Below the pieces are notes generated by a model. It did no database searches. It was not told where the DNA came from and was given only the letters and a program-made list of their open reading frames with translations. This document shows, in pieces, positions 17,653 to 26,853 of a stretch of 64,000 bases of DNA. Origin of the DNA: Faecalicoccus pleomorphus DSM 20574 (lineage in GTDB: Bacteria; Bacillota_I; Bacilli_A; Erysipelotrichales; Erysipelotrichaceae); contig NZ_ATUT01000011.1 in assembly GCF_000420345.1 (NCBI RefSeq), forward strand, positions 1-64,000, given 5' to 3'. The position numbers were made by a program, and so were the translations under genes. Each line of letters begins with the position of its first letter. Position 1 is the stretch's first letter.

Positions 17653-18083
17653 ATATAACAGAAATGAAGGAATCAGACTTAGATATCGTTGTTGAACTGG
17701 AAAAACAATGTTTTAAACAACCTTGGAATAAAGAACAGTGCTTGTATGAGCTTCAGGAAAATCCATTTAGTACCGGTTATCTTTTAAAAGAAGATGATCA
17801 CATCGTCGGTTATGCCTTTTTATGGATCACATTTGAGATTGCTCAGCTGGCTCGTATCGGTATTGATCCTGCCTGTCGAAAGAAAGGCTATGGGACATAT
17901 CTTATGGATGCTTTATGTAAGCAGGCAAGAGAAGCGCAAAGCGAGTTTCTTTCATTAGAAGTGCGAGAATCTAACCAGGCGGCTTTAAAGCTGTATGAAA
18001 AGCTGGGTTTGATTCCTGTCAATGTATCGAAGAATTATTATCCGGATGGAGAAAATGCCGTAGTGATGTCTATGGCGTTATAG
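17649..18083 (+). CDS. rimI: Ribosomal protein alanine N-acetyltransferase RimI-like (GNAT)
   Basis: A 144-residue GNAT acetyltransferase. The acetyl-CoA loop is visible as RIGIDPACRKKGYGTYLMDAL, and SLEVRESNQAALKLYEKLG is the typical RimI-type end. RimI acetylates the N-terminus of ribosomal protein S18 in E. coli; the substrate here is inferred. The ATG overlaps the tsaB stop, and tsaD follows 12 bases later. Placement between tsaB and tsaD is the usual Bacillota order. Confidence 0.92.
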   Translation: MNITEMKESDLDIVVELEKQCFKQPWNKEQCLYELQENPFSTGYLLKEDDHIVGYAFLWITFEIAQLARIGIDPACRKKGYGTYLMDALCKQAREAQSEFLSLEVRESNQAALKLYEKLGLIPVNVSKNYYPDGENAVVMSMAL

Positions 18084-18095
18084 AAAGGAGTTTCT

Positions 18096-19097
18096 ATGAT
18101 CATTTTAGGAATTGAGAGTAGCTGTGATGAAACGGCAGTGGCTCTTGTCAAAGATAAAAAAGAAGTACTTTCATCGATCGTGGCCAGTCAGATCGATGTA
18201 CATAAAGAATTTGGTGGTGTCGTTCCGGAAGTTGCCAGTCGTATCCATATTGAAAATATTTCCTATTGTATTGAAGCCGCTTTAAAGGAAGCCGGATGTA
18301 CGATGGAGGATGTGGATGCCGTTGCGGTGACCAAAGGACCGGGTCTGATTGGTTGTCTTCATGTCGGTGTGCAGGCTGCCAAGACGCTGGCTTTCGCCTA
18401 TCACAAGCCACTTATACCGGTACATCATTTGGCCGCTCATATCTATGCCAATGAGTTGGTAGTGGATATGAAATATCCCTTATTGGCTCTTGTCGTATCC
18501 GGTGGGAATACGGAATTGGTCTATATGAAAGATGAAACCAGCTTTGAAATCTTGGGAGAAACACAGGATGATGCGATTGGCGAAGCGTATGATAAAGTGG
18601 CCCGTGTATTAGGCTTAGGCTATCCCGGCGGTCCCAAGATCGATAAAATGGCCAAAGAAGGAAAACCGGTTTATGAGTTGGCAAAGCCGAAAACACAGGG
18701 GCGCTACGATTTCAGCTTTTCTGGTTTAAAGAGCAGTGTTCTTCAATTTACCAAACGTATGGAAAGACAGGGAAAGACTTATGATTTGAATGATTTGGCT
18801 TGTTCTTTCCAGGAATGTGCATTGGATGAAATCTTTTCCAGGATTCATGCGGCTTTGGATGATCATCCCGAAATTCGTCACTTTGTCGTAGGTGGTGGTG
18901 TCAGTGCCAATTCCAGACTTCGTGAGAAGATCGAAGAATTAAAAACGGAATATCCAAATATTACCTTTACCGTGCCACCGATGTATTGTTGTACAGATAA
19001 TGCCGGAATGATCGGAGTGGCCGGAACGATTGCTTATGTATCCGGACGAAGAGGCGATGAAACTTTGACCGGAGATGCCAGCTGGCCTATTCAATAG
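18096..19097 (+). CDS. tsaD: tRNA N6-adenosine threonylcarbamoyltransferase TsaD
   Basis: A 333-residue enzyme that transfers the threonylcarbamoyl group to A37 of tRNA. It has the N-terminal GIESSCDETAVA loop, the metal ligands in HHLAAH, SGGNTELV, GEAYDKVARVLGLGYPGGP, and the GGGVSANSRLR and CTDNAGMIG motifs. Length is slightly short of the usual ~340 but complete. AGAAAGGAG precedes the ATG. Last gene of the rarA-tsa operon. Confidence 0.96.
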   Translation: MIILGIESSCDETAVALVKDKKEVLSSIVASQIDVHKEFGGVVPEVASRIHIENISYCIEAALKEAGCTMEDVDAVAVTKGPGLIGCLHVGVQAAKTLAFAYHKPLIPVHHLAAHIYANELVVDMKYPLLALVVSGGNTELVYMKDETSFEILGETQDDAIGEAYDKVARVLGLGYPGGPKIDKMAKEGKPVYELAKPKTQGRYDFSFSGLKSSVLQFTKRMERQGKTYDLNDLACSFQECALDEIFSRIHAALDDHPEIRHFVVGGGVSANSRLREKIEELKTEYPNITFTVPPMYCCTDNAGMIGVAGTIAYVSGRRGDETLTGDASWPIQ

Positions 19098-19108
19098 TTT
19101 TATATTGT

Positions 19109-19136
19109 CCTTACCCTATGTGGTAAGGCTTTTTTA
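19109..19136 (+). terminator. Terminator of the rarA-tsaD operon
   Basis: CCTTACC pairs with GGTAAGG around CTATGT; CTTTTTT follows. Confidence 0.75.
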
Positions 19137-19189
19137 TAAGGTTGTGTGATTTGAATTCTTTTTGATAGAATGTTATATAGGTGATGAAT

Positions 19190-19609
19190 ATGGAAGATCA
19201 ATTAAATAAGGAAATACAAGAAGCGATTCAGGCGGCCAATCATGCTTTGGCATGTTTAAGACAAGCCGATGCCTATCTTCAAAGTGCCAAAAACTGGGGA
19301 TTGTTTGATATGCTTGGCGGAGGTGCGCTAACGACCTTTTTTAAGCATTCGAAAATGGACGATGCCCGTTATGAAATGGAAAGGGCCAAAAGAGCGCTGC
19401 AGAGTTTTCGTAAAGAATTGGCGGATGTCGATCAACGCCTTCATTTAAGTTTGGAGATTGGAGATTTTTTGACCTTTGCCGACTATTTCTTTGATGGACT
19501 TATCGCGGATTGGCTGGTACAAAGTAAGATCCAAGATGCGAAAGCGCAAGTAGAAAACGCGATCATTCAAGTACGACAGATTCGTGAAGATCTGTTACGC
19601 TATCGATAA
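19190..19609 (+). CDS. Unknown soluble helical protein
   Basis: A 139-residue protein I cannot name. It is predicted to be almost wholly helical with coiled-coil character: charged heptad-like stretches at both ends flank a central segment NWGLFDMLGGGALTTFFKHSKMDDAR and a repeat-like second copy of the idea, GDFLTFADYFFDGLIADWLVQSKIQDAK. The parallel of the KHSKMDDA and QSKIQDAK segments suggests an internal duplication. It has no signal peptide. ATG 19190 follows AGGTGATGA. The next gene begins 48 bases later and may be co-transcribed. Confidence 0.7.
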   Translation: MEDQLNKEIQEAIQAANHALACLRQADAYLQSAKNWGLFDMLGGGALTTFFKHSKMDDARYEMERAKRALQSFRKELADVDQRLHLSLEIGDFLTFADYFFDGLIADWLVQSKIQDAKAQVENAIIQVRQIREDLLRYR

Positions 19610-19657
19610 AAGAAGAAAAAAGATGCGATCCAATATATATGATTTAGGGAGATTGTT

Positions 19658-21331
19658 ATGAAGAATAAGCATTTTAAGACCAACTTTAACTGGAAATATG
19701 AAGGACCTTCCTTCACCAAAGATTTATCCACAAAACAAAAGATCATCTTATTGATTTTCTGGCTTGTCGCCGGAGCTATCGGTTATTATGTGTTCCATCC
19801 GGTCATTAGCTATAAGACGGTTACTGGCTTTGCCTATGTGATCTATGTAATTGTATTGGTTGGCATTGTATCTTTGTTCTTTCAGAAATCATTGATTTCG
19901 TATGGGAAATCGTCTTTTAAAATGACGGCTTTAAAGATCATTTTAGGACTATCTGTTATTTGGGTACTTGGCTCTTTAGCCGTATGCAATCCGGTATTTA
20001 TGGCTTCTTATTTTGCCGATCGTATTCAGATTGAAAATGTTGATTTTGATAAAGTAAAAGAAGTGGATTTTACTAAGACACCGATCATCGATCGCGATTC
20101 AACGATCGTTTTAGGCGACCGTGTAATGGGTGAGATGCCGGAGCTTGTTTCTCAGTTTGAAGTCAGTGAAGAATATACACAGATTTCTTATAAAGACAGC
20201 GTCTATCGCGTGACACCGCTTGAATATGCTGGTTTCTTTAAGTATCTGGGAAATCAAGAAGAAGGTATTCCTGCCTATATTCTGGTCAATTCTGTTACCG
20301 GAGAAGCTGAGCTGGTGAAACTGGAAGATTTGGGATTGGATGGAATGAAGTATGTTCCTTCCGGTTATTTTAATCATGATCTATATCGTAAGCTGCAAAT
20401 GCAGTATCCAACTACGATTTTTGGGGAACCCTCTTTTGAAATCGATGAAGAAGGACACCCATGGTATATTTGCACAACGTATGATTATGCCGCTTTTGAA
20501 ACTAGAAAAACGGTTTCCGGTGTTGTTTTATTTGATCCGATCACAGGAGAATCGACAAAATACGATGATGTGCTCGATGCGCCAACCTGGGTCGATCGCA
20601 TTTATCCGGAAAGCTTGGTCACAGAACAGGTGAATCAAAATGGCTCCCTGCAAGATGGTTTCATTAACTCTGTTATCGGTCAAAAAAATGTCACTTATAC
20701 CAGCGAAGGCTACAACTATCTGGCACAGGATGGGGATATTTATATTTATTCCGGTATCACATCGGCTAATAAAGATTCCAGTAATCTAGGCTTTGTGTTA
20801 GTCAATTTAAGAACGCATCAAGCCATGAAGATCTCATCACCGGGTGCCAATGAAACCAGCGCCATGGCTTCGGCAGAAGGCGAAGTAAAAAACTATGGCT
20901 ATACATCTACCTTCCCGCTTTTGGTCAATGTCAATGGTTCACCGGTCTATATGATGGCTTTAAAAGATGACAGCGGCTTGATCAAAATGTATGCGATGGT
21001 AGATGCCAGCGATTATCAAAAAGTCGCAACGATCGCATCCGATGAGGGATTTGAGAATCTAAAAAAGAAGTTCCTGGCCTTGGAAGGGACACAAGCAATT
21101 GACAAGGATGAATTGGAAACAAAAGACATCACAATCGAAAGTGTACAGATCTTAGCTATTGAAGATACGACAAAGTGTTTTTTGACAGATACTGAACATA
21201 ATCGTTATAAGTTTACGATCACGGATCAAAATGAGGATGTAGCCGCCTTTTTAAAGGCACAGAATGTCGTAACGATCACATACAGTCCGCAGGAAGATGT
21301 CAATCTGATTCAATCGATTGAAACCAAATAA
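19658..21331 (+). CDS. Membrane protein of unknown function with a large extracytoplasmic domain
   Basis: A 557-residue protein. Three hydrophobic segments lie at about residues 28-50, 58-78 and 90-118; the rest (~120-557) is hydrophilic and beta-rich, probably outside the cell. It includes regular YxxGxxxAxxG-like segments such as ILVNSVTGEAELVKLEDLG and VLFDPITGESTKYDD, which read as beta-hairpin repeats. The last ~65 residues look like a small separate beta domain. I recognise no catalytic motif. GGGAG lies before the ATG. It may form an operon with the unknown gene before it. Confidence 0.7.
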   Translation: MKNKHFKTNFNWKYEGPSFTKDLSTKQKIILLIFWLVAGAIGYYVFHPVISYKTVTGFAYVIYVIVLVGIVSLFFQKSLISYGKSSFKMTALKIILGLSVIWVLGSLAVCNPVFMASYFADRIQIENVDFDKVKEVDFTKTPIIDRDSTIVLGDRVMGEMPELVSQFEVSEEYTQISYKDSVYRVTPLEYAGFFKYLGNQEEGIPAYILVNSVTGEAELVKLEDLGLDGMKYVPSGYFNHDLYRKLQMQYPTTIFGEPSFEIDEEGHPWYICTTYDYAAFETRKTVSGVVLFDPITGESTKYDDVLDAPTWVDRIYPESLVTEQVNQNGSLQDGFINSVIGQKNVTYTSEGYNYLAQDGDIYIYSGITSANKDSSNLGFVLVNLRTHQAMKISSPGANETSAMASAEGEVKNYGYTSTFPLLVNVNGSPVYMMALKDDSGLIKMYAMVDASDYQKVATIASDEGFENLKKKFLALEGTQAIDKDELETKDITIESVQILAIEDTTKCFLTDTEHNRYKFTITDQNEDVAAFLKAQNVVTITYSPQEDVNLIQSIETK

Positions 21332-21349
21332 GTCAATTGTATGGTTTTG

Positions 21350-21367
21350 TGCTAAAATATCACTATG
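21350..21367 (+). promoter_or_regulatory. Extended -10 promoter directly before pheA (probable leaderless start)
   Basis: TGC-TAAAAT (TAAAAT at 21353-21358) lies 6 bases before the ATG at 21365. The context TGTGCT(A/T)A is shared with the rarA promoter, and no ribosome site fits between. Confidence 0.55.
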
Positions 21368-22435
21368 AATAAGTTAGAAAACGCAAGAAAAACGATCAAT
21401 CAGATCGATCAGGAAATGGCAGCCTTGTATGAAAAGCGAATGAATGCGGTTCAGGAAGTGCTGGCCTATAAAAAAGAAAATGGACTTCCGGTCTTCGATG
21501 CATCCAGAGAACAGGAAGTCATAGAAAGAAATCTGGAGCATATTCAAAATCCGGATTACAAGCTCTTTTATAAAGAGTTTCTACATTATGTGATGGAGAA
21601 TTCAAAAGACTATCAAAAAACACTTTTAAGTGAAGATGTTGTTGCCTATGCCGGTGTACAGGGAGCTTTTTCTCAAATCATGGCACAGCGTTTATATCCG
21701 GAAAATCGGAAGCTGAATCTTAAAAACTTTGATGAAGTCTTCAAAAGCGTTGTGGAAAAGAAGGCGCAGTATGGTGTCATTCCTTTTGAGAATACGAATT
21801 CCGGCTCGGTAGGAGAAGTGTTAGATGCTTTATTGGAGTATCCGGTCTATATTCAGGGAATCTATGATCTAAAGGTAGAACAATGTCTTTTAGGAACAAT
21901 GGATGCGACATTAAAAGATATCGAATGGGTTTATTCCAAAGATCAGGCATTATGGCAAGCCAAGGATTTCTTAAAGGAATTAGGCGTGCAGACAGTCAGT
22001 TATCCCAACACAGCCATGGCTGCCCAATACGTTGCCAGTGAACAGGATAAGACCAAAGCCGCTATCGGCGCCAAAGAAAATGCACAGTTGTACGGCTTAA
22101 AGGTACTGGCTTCACAAATTGAGGCACATACCGAAAACACAACTCGTTTTCTGGTCATTGGTTTAGAGCCTATGAACAAGGGTAATCGTTTTAGCGTGAT
22201 TTTAAGCGTTAAACACCAGAGTGGTTCTTTAGCAAGAATCATTGAGATCATTGCCCGCTATCACATCAACATGGAAAGTATTCAATCGAGGCCGATCAAA
22301 GGGAAACCATTTGAATATTTCTTCTTTATTGAGATGGATGGAGATTTAAACAATGCCCAGGCATGTTTAAAGGATATAGAAAAAAATTGCGAGAGTTTAA
22401 AGGTTTTAGGAACTTATGCGTTAGGAGGGAAATAA
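21365..22435 (+). CDS. pheA: Bifunctional chorismate mutase / prephenate dehydratase (P-protein)
   Basis: A 356-residue enzyme that turns chorismate into phenylpyruvate. The AroQ chorismate mutase domain spans ~1-85 (INQIDQEMAALYEKR). The dehydratase domain follows (YAGVQGAFSQ, GVIPFENTNSGSVGEV, and NTTRFLVIG with the TRF catalytic motif). The ACT domain at ~275-356 binds phenylalanine for feedback control (SLARIIEIIARYHINMESIQSRP, EYFFFIEMDG). An aminotransferase follows after one base, which could complete phenylalanine synthesis. The rest of the shikimate genes lie 25 kb away on the other strand. Confidence 0.95.
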   Translation: MNKLENARKTINQIDQEMAALYEKRMNAVQEVLAYKKENGLPVFDASREQEVIERNLEHIQNPDYKLFYKEFLHYVMENSKDYQKTLLSEDVVAYAGVQGAFSQIMAQRLYPENRKLNLKNFDEVFKSVVEKKAQYGVIPFENTNSGSVGEVLDALLEYPVYIQGIYDLKVEQCLLGTMDATLKDIEWVYSKDQALWQAKDFLKELGVQTVSYPNTAMAAQYVASEQDKTKAAIGAKENAQLYGLKVLASQIEAHTENTTRFLVIGLEPMNKGNRFSVILSVKHQSGSLARIIEIIARYHINMESIQSRPIKGKPFEYFFFIEMDGDLNNAQACLKDIEKNCESLKVLGTYALGGK

Positions 22436-22436
22436 G

Positions 22437-23666
22437 ATGAGCTTTGTCAAAGAAAATGTAAATCGCCAACCGATTGTCGATACTGTATTCTCTATCGTGA
22501 AAAAGGCAAAAGAAGATAAAGAAAAGATCGGAGAAGAAAATGTTGTGGATGCGACAATTGGTTCTTTGTATAACGAACAAGGAAGTCTGGTTGCCTTAGA
22601 CAGTGTATTTTCTTCGTTGAAAAGTCTGGACAACAAAGTATTGGCTGCGTATGCGGCAAGCTTTACCGGAAATGATGATTTTAAAGATCGTGTTTATAAG
22701 TGGGTGTTAAACGGAAATAGCCACTTACATCATGAAGTGATTGCGACACCGGGTGGTACCGGAGCTGTGGCAATGACCATTCAGGAATGTCTGGATGTCG
22801 GACAAACTGTCATCCTGCCGGAAATCGCATGGGGAAGCTATAACTTAATGGCACAGATGAATAACCTATCTGTTAAAACATATGCGTTGTTTGAAGAAGA
22901 TCACTTTAATCTGACTTCTTTTAAAGAAACTTGTGAACAAGTTATGAAAGAACAGGATAAGCTGGTGATCGTCATCAATGATCCATGCCATAATCCTACC
23001 GGATATTCACTATCTTCACAGGAATGGAAAGATGTGATTGCGTTCTTGAATGAATGCTCTAAAACGCATAAAGTTGTTTTGTTGAATGACATTGCGTATA
23101 TTGATTTTGCCTATGGACAAAAATTGGCTAAAGAATATTTCTCTGTCTTTGATGATATTTCTGAAAATATGGCAGTGATCGTAGCTTTTAGTTTAAGCAA
23201 ATCTATGACAAGCTACGGTCTTCGCTGTGGTGCTGCCATCGTTATGGCACAAACGGAAGATATCGTACAGGAATTAAAAATTGTCTTTGAAAAAGATGCC
23301 AGAGCTACATGGTCAAACATCAACAACGGTGCTATGGCTGCCTTTGTCGATGTGATAGATCATCATTTAAAAGAATATGACCAGGAGCGTTTACAGTATG
23401 TTGCCTTATTAAAAAAGCGCAGTGAGCTTTTTGTCAAAGAAGCCAATGAAGTCGGCTTGAAACATTATCCATATAAAGAAGGTTTCTTTGTGACACTTTC
23501 AATGGACAATACGACAAGAGATGCCTATCATGAAGCTTTGATGAAAAATCATATCTATACGGTAAAGGTCAACAAAGGAATTCGCGTTGCGGTATGTTCT
23601 TTATCTCTTGATAAAATCAAGGGATTGGCCAAGAAAATGAAAGATATTTTAGATACAATTCAATAA
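22437..23666 (+). CDS. Class I/II aminotransferase, probably for aromatic amino acids
   Basis: A 409-residue PLP enzyme of fold type I. It has the NDPCHNPTGY motif, the NDIAYIDFAY segment that holds PLP, and the Schiff-base Lys in SLSKSMTSYGLR. Its start lies one base after the pheA stop with AGGAGGG upstream, so the two are tightly coupled. Turning phenylpyruvate and 4-hydroxyphenylpyruvate into Phe and Tyr is the obvious inferred role. Sequence alone does not fix the substrate; aspartate-type activity is also possible. Confidence 0.88.
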   Translation: MSFVKENVNRQPIVDTVFSIVKKAKEDKEKIGEENVVDATIGSLYNEQGSLVALDSVFSSLKSLDNKVLAAYAASFTGNDDFKDRVYKWVLNGNSHLHHEVIATPGGTGAVAMTIQECLDVGQTVILPEIAWGSYNLMAQMNNLSVKTYALFEEDHFNLTSFKETCEQVMKEQDKLVIVINDPCHNPTGYSLSSQEWKDVIAFLNECSKTHKVVLLNDIAYIDFAYGQKLAKEYFSVFDDISENMAVIVAFSLSKSMTSYGLRCGAAIVMAQTEDIVQELKIVFEKDARATWSNINNGAMAAFVDVIDHHLKEYDQERLQYVALLKKRSELFVKEANEVGLKHYPYKEGFFVTLSMDNTTRDAYHEALMKNHIYTVKVNKGIRVAVCSLSLDKIKGLAKKMKDILDTIQ

Positions 23667-23672
23667 AAGAAT

Positions 23673-23712
23673 GCAGATAGACAAAAAAATAAATGTGTCT
23701 ATCTGTTTTTTT
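23673..23712 (+). terminator. Terminator of the pheA operon
   Basis: CAGATAGACA pairs perfectly with TGTCTATCTG, followed by a T7 run. It abuts the promoter of the next gene. Confidence 0.85.
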
Positions 23713-23715
23713 GTT

Positions 23716-23731
23716 TATAATAGAAAATATG
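23716..23731 (+). promoter_or_regulatory. -10 box directly before the patatin gene (probable leaderless start)
   Basis: TATAAT (23716-23721) lies 7 bases before the ATG at 23729, directly behind the terminator of the previous operon. No ribosome site is present. Confidence 0.5.
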
Positions 23732-24592
23732 AAATGGGGAATTATTGATGTAGGCGGTGGTATGCGCGATATTTTCGGTACCGGTGTACTGGATGCCTGC
23801 TTAGAAAAACAAATTCAATTTGATTATGCGATCGGTGTATCGGCCGGCAGTGCCAATCTTGCCAGTTTTTTGTCCTGTCAAAAAGGAAGAAACAAGCGCT
23901 TTTATACCCAGTATGCCAAACGCAAAGAATATATGTCTTTGTCCAACTGGATTCATAAGAAAAACTATTTAGATCTGGATTATATTTATGGTACTTTAGC
24001 TAACAGTAATGGTGAAGATCCAATGGATTATGAAACATTTGCCAAGGATCCTACTGAATTTGAAGTCGTTTGTACGGATGCCAGCACAGGCAAACCAGTC
24101 TATTTTTCAAAAGAAGATATGCCTTTGGATCAGTATGACATCCTAAAGGCAAGCAGCTGCATGCCTATTGTGTGCCAGCCATATCCGATTTATGATGCCT
24201 TGTACTTTGATGGTGGAATATCCGATCCGATACCTGTTGGAAGAGCCTTACAAAAAGGATGCGATAAAGTTGTTGTGATCCTGACAAGACCAAAAGAAGA
24301 AAAAAGAAATCCGAAAAAAGATAATTTGACCTCTAAAATTTTAAGGAAAACTTATCGAAATTCCGGAAACAGTTTAAGCCAAAGAGCCTATGTTTATAAT
24401 GAGAGCTTGGAACGCATACAAGAGATGGAAAAAGAAAATAAGGTTTGTATTTTGGCACCGGATACGATTGGAAATATGAAAACACTGACAATGGATGAAA
24501 ACTGTCTGGAAGATTTATATCAACAGGGACAAAAGCAGATCCAAAAATTGATGGAATTTATGCAGCGTAAAACCTTTCATATCGTGACTTGA
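23729..24592 (+). CDS. Patatin-like phospholipase
   Basis: A 287-residue serine hydrolase of the patatin family (RssA/YlbK type). It shows the oxyanion GGGMRD-IFGTG loop, the nucleophile elbow GVSAGS, and the catalytic Asp in FDGGISDP. It probably acts on phospholipids or other esters inside the cell. It has no signal peptide. I start at ATG 23729; an in-frame ATG at 23693 would lie in the terminator stem. Confidence 0.88.
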   Translation: MKWGIIDVGGGMRDIFGTGVLDACLEKQIQFDYAIGVSAGSANLASFLSCQKGRNKRFYTQYAKRKEYMSLSNWIHKKNYLDLDYIYGTLANSNGEDPMDYETFAKDPTEFEVVCTDASTGKPVYFSKEDMPLDQYDILKASSCMPIVCQPYPIYDALYFDGGISDPIPVGRALQKGCDKVVVILTRPKEEKRNPKKDNLTSKILRKTYRNSGNSLSQRAYVYNESLERIQEMEKENKVCILAPDTIGNMKTLTMDENCLEDLYQQGQKQIQKLMEFMQRKTFHIVT

Positions 24593-24674
24593 TTTATTTA
24601 TGAGTCATTTAGTACAATGATGTTAGAAAGGGTACGTATCGATCTTTTAAATTGGATACGATCAAAAACATATT

Positions 24675-25343
24675 ATGATCAAAAAAATAATATCTGCGGT
24701 ATTGGTATGTGCTTTTGGTATTCTGTTATTTGGCTGTGGAAGCTCTGAAAAAGTGCAGATGCAGGAAGCAAAGGAAGTTGTGGCCGATTATTTTGAAGAT
24801 TTGAAGTCTGCAAAATTTGACAAAGCATCCGATTATGTTTCATCAGACTATAAGGATCCGTTGCGACTGGAAGAGATAGAACCGGCTTTGTCAGGTTTGA
24901 TGTTAGGAATGAACGCTTCTATGAACACGGGTGAGGAATTTAAAAAAAGTTTTCATCAGTTTATGGATGTAGTGATGAACCAAATCGTGAATACGTATGA
25001 CATAGAAAAGGCCAAATGGCAAAAAGAGGGAGTCGTGGATGTTCAGGTTAATTTTGAAGGAAAAGATCTGGCTTCTTTTGATCCTGCGGACTTAGATGAA
25101 GATGCGAATACATATATGGAGTCTTATCTTGTAGAAAATCAAGATCGTTTAACGGCATTGTATGAAGAAAAAGGCGAGCAGGAGGCTTATAAAGTCATTT
25201 TAGATGAACTGAGTAAACCTTTGTTTGAATTATTGGAAAAACATGTCAAAGAAGACTTACCGGATATCACGTATAAGGTACGATTACGTGTTGAAAAACA
25301 GAACGATGAATGGCTGATCACAAAATCAGAAATTATGAATTAA
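24675..25343 (+). CDS. Lipoprotein of unknown function, paralogue 1
   Basis: A 222-residue protein with a lipoprotein signal peptide (lipobox LFGC, Cys21), so it is anchored outside the membrane. The mature part is acidic and helical with a C-terminal DExWLITKSEI strand typical of NTF2-like or DUF5105-like lipoproteins; I do not claim the family. It shares its plan with the next gene: EAKEVVADYFEDLKSAKFDKASDYVSSDY against QAATDVVSGYLDAIQNGNLDEAEEYTTDSY. No good ribosome site is visible at the ATG. Confidence 0.8.
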   Translation: MIKKIISAVLVCAFGILLFGCGSSEKVQMQEAKEVVADYFEDLKSAKFDKASDYVSSDYKDPLRLEEIEPALSGLMLGMNASMNTGEEFKKSFHQFMDVVMNQIVNTYDIEKAKWQKEGVVDVQVNFEGKDLASFDPADLDEDANTYMESYLVENQDRLTALYEEKGEQEAYKVILDELSKPLFELLEKHVKEDLPDITYKVRLRVEKQNDEWLITKSEIMN

Positions 25344-25488
25344 GAGGTTTCAAGCCTATTTTTTTGTTTTTAAAGAGTAGTGTATAAATCAAGTGTATAT
25401 TTTACAGAATCCGAACATTTTATTCGTTGAATACGCTTACAAATACGCTATATTTTGATATAATTGAGATAAATAAAGGAGAAAGATT

Positions 25489-26148
25489 ATGAAAAAATTA
25501 GTATCTTTGTTTGTGGCAATGGCATTTGCCATAGGCGTAGCTGGTTGTGGAAATAATAATGAAGCACAAATACAAGCAGCTACCGATGTTGTCAGTGGGT
25601 ATTTGGATGCGATTCAAAATGGAAATTTAGATGAAGCAGAAGAATACACAACAGATTCCTATATTGATCCTTTAGGTATTGATAATATGGATTCGTATAT
25701 GGAAAGTCTGTTAGATAGTTTGGATATGGGTGATACATTTGAACAGGAAGCCAATGATTTTGCGACAAATGCGGTAAAAGCGGCGATTACATCTTACGAG
25801 ATCAATGATACAAAAATGGAAGAAGATACGATTTCAGTATTAGTTGATATCGATGGAAAAGATTATGAAAATATTGATTTTACGGCTATGGAGAGTGAAT
25901 TAACAACTTATACGCAGAATTATGCCAATGAAAATTTGAATCGATTGATGCAGATTTACAATGATCAAGGAGAAGATGCCATGATGGAGGCAATGATGCA
26001 GGATATCGGCGGCTATATGTTTGATAGAATGGAAACTTTGTTTACCGGTGCAGAACAAAAGAAATACCAGATGCGTTTTGATTTAGTTCAGGATGAAAAT
26101 GAATGGAAAATTAAAGCGGCAGAGATCTCTGAAGAAGCACAGTCATAA
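25489..26148 (+). CDS. Lipoprotein of unknown function, paralogue 2
   Basis: A 219-residue lipoprotein with a clear signal peptide and lipobox VAGC (Cys20). The mature domain aligns with the previous lipoprotein along its whole length, ending in DENEWKIKAAEIS. It has a good ribosome site (AAAGGAGAAAG) and its own upstream region of 145 bases, so it may be expressed separately. A tandem duplication with divergence is the likely origin. Confidence 0.82.
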   Translation: MKKLVSLFVAMAFAIGVAGCGNNNEAQIQAATDVVSGYLDAIQNGNLDEAEEYTTDSYIDPLGIDNMDSYMESLLDSLDMGDTFEQEANDFATNAVKAAITSYEINDTKMEEDTISVLVDIDGKDYENIDFTAMESELTTYTQNYANENLNRLMQIYNDQGEDAMMEAMMQDIGGYMFDRMETLFTGAEQKKYQMRFDLVQDENEWKIKAAEISEEAQS

Positions 26149-26153
26149 AATTG

Positions 26154-26189
26154 TAAAAGTCTATTAATCATAACTTCAATAGGCTTTTT
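26154..26189 (+). terminator. Terminator after the second lipoprotein gene
   Basis: AAAGTCTATT pairs with AATAGGCTTT (one T-G pair), then TTTT. Confidence 0.6.
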
Positions 26190-26344
26190 AAGTGTTGAAT
26201 TTTAAATTCATGGTTTGCATAAAGGAAAGATTTAAAATAAATCCAGACAGATCAACACAGGTAATCCTGGTCGCTAAACCGGGGAGCGTTAAACCTCGTT
26301 AACATAGATGGCCTGATTTTAGCGGTTAAAATGAGGTGATCGCC

Positions 26345-26815
26345 ATGACATAGTTTGAAACACTATGTGATCGTCTTTATATCGACCAATCTACCCTTTC
26401 TCGATGTTTGAAAGAAGTCCGTAATAAACTAAGTCAATACAATTTGGAATTAATCAGTCACCCGGGTTATGGACTGAAAGTGCAGGGTGATAAGTTGGAT
26501 GTACGTCTTTATTTGGCCAATAGTAAAAGTGTACATATCTTTACATCTCTGGAAGGGTATAAAGTCAGTTTTTTCAGACTAATTATCGTTCCTTTATGCA
26601 CAGCTATTTTTATGATGTTATTACTTATACATTTTTATGATATTCGAATGACTTTATTAATTGCAAACAGCACACCCGTTGGTGTCATGCTTGCGATGTT
26701 TTCGCAAATGTATGCGGGAGACTTTGAATATGGTGCGCGCATTGTCAGTCTTTCTACTTTATTATCTCTCGTTAGTATTCCATTGGTGTTGAGTATCACA
26801 CGTTTATTGTGGTAA
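26345..26815 (+). pseudogene. Chimeric remnant: BglG-type regulator N-terminus joined to an AEC permease C-terminus
   Basis: ATG 26345 has an upstream GAGGTGA, but codon 3 is TAG. Behind the stop the same frame reads FETLCDRLYIDQSTLSR and ...HPGYGLKVQGDKLDVRLYLANSK, the helix-turn-helix part of BglG/MtlR-type regulators. At about 26534 the sequence switches without a frame change to LFTS/YKVSFFRLIIVPLC-like transmembrane sequence, which is the C-terminal half of an AEC (auxin efflux carrier) permease, ending at 26815. Both parts lack the rest of their genes. A deletion that joined two genes explains this best. A protein from ATG 26408 is possible but unlikely to work. Confidence 0.7.
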
Positions 26816-26853
26816 ATTGTATCAAAATGATTTAAAATTCATATATAAGAAAT

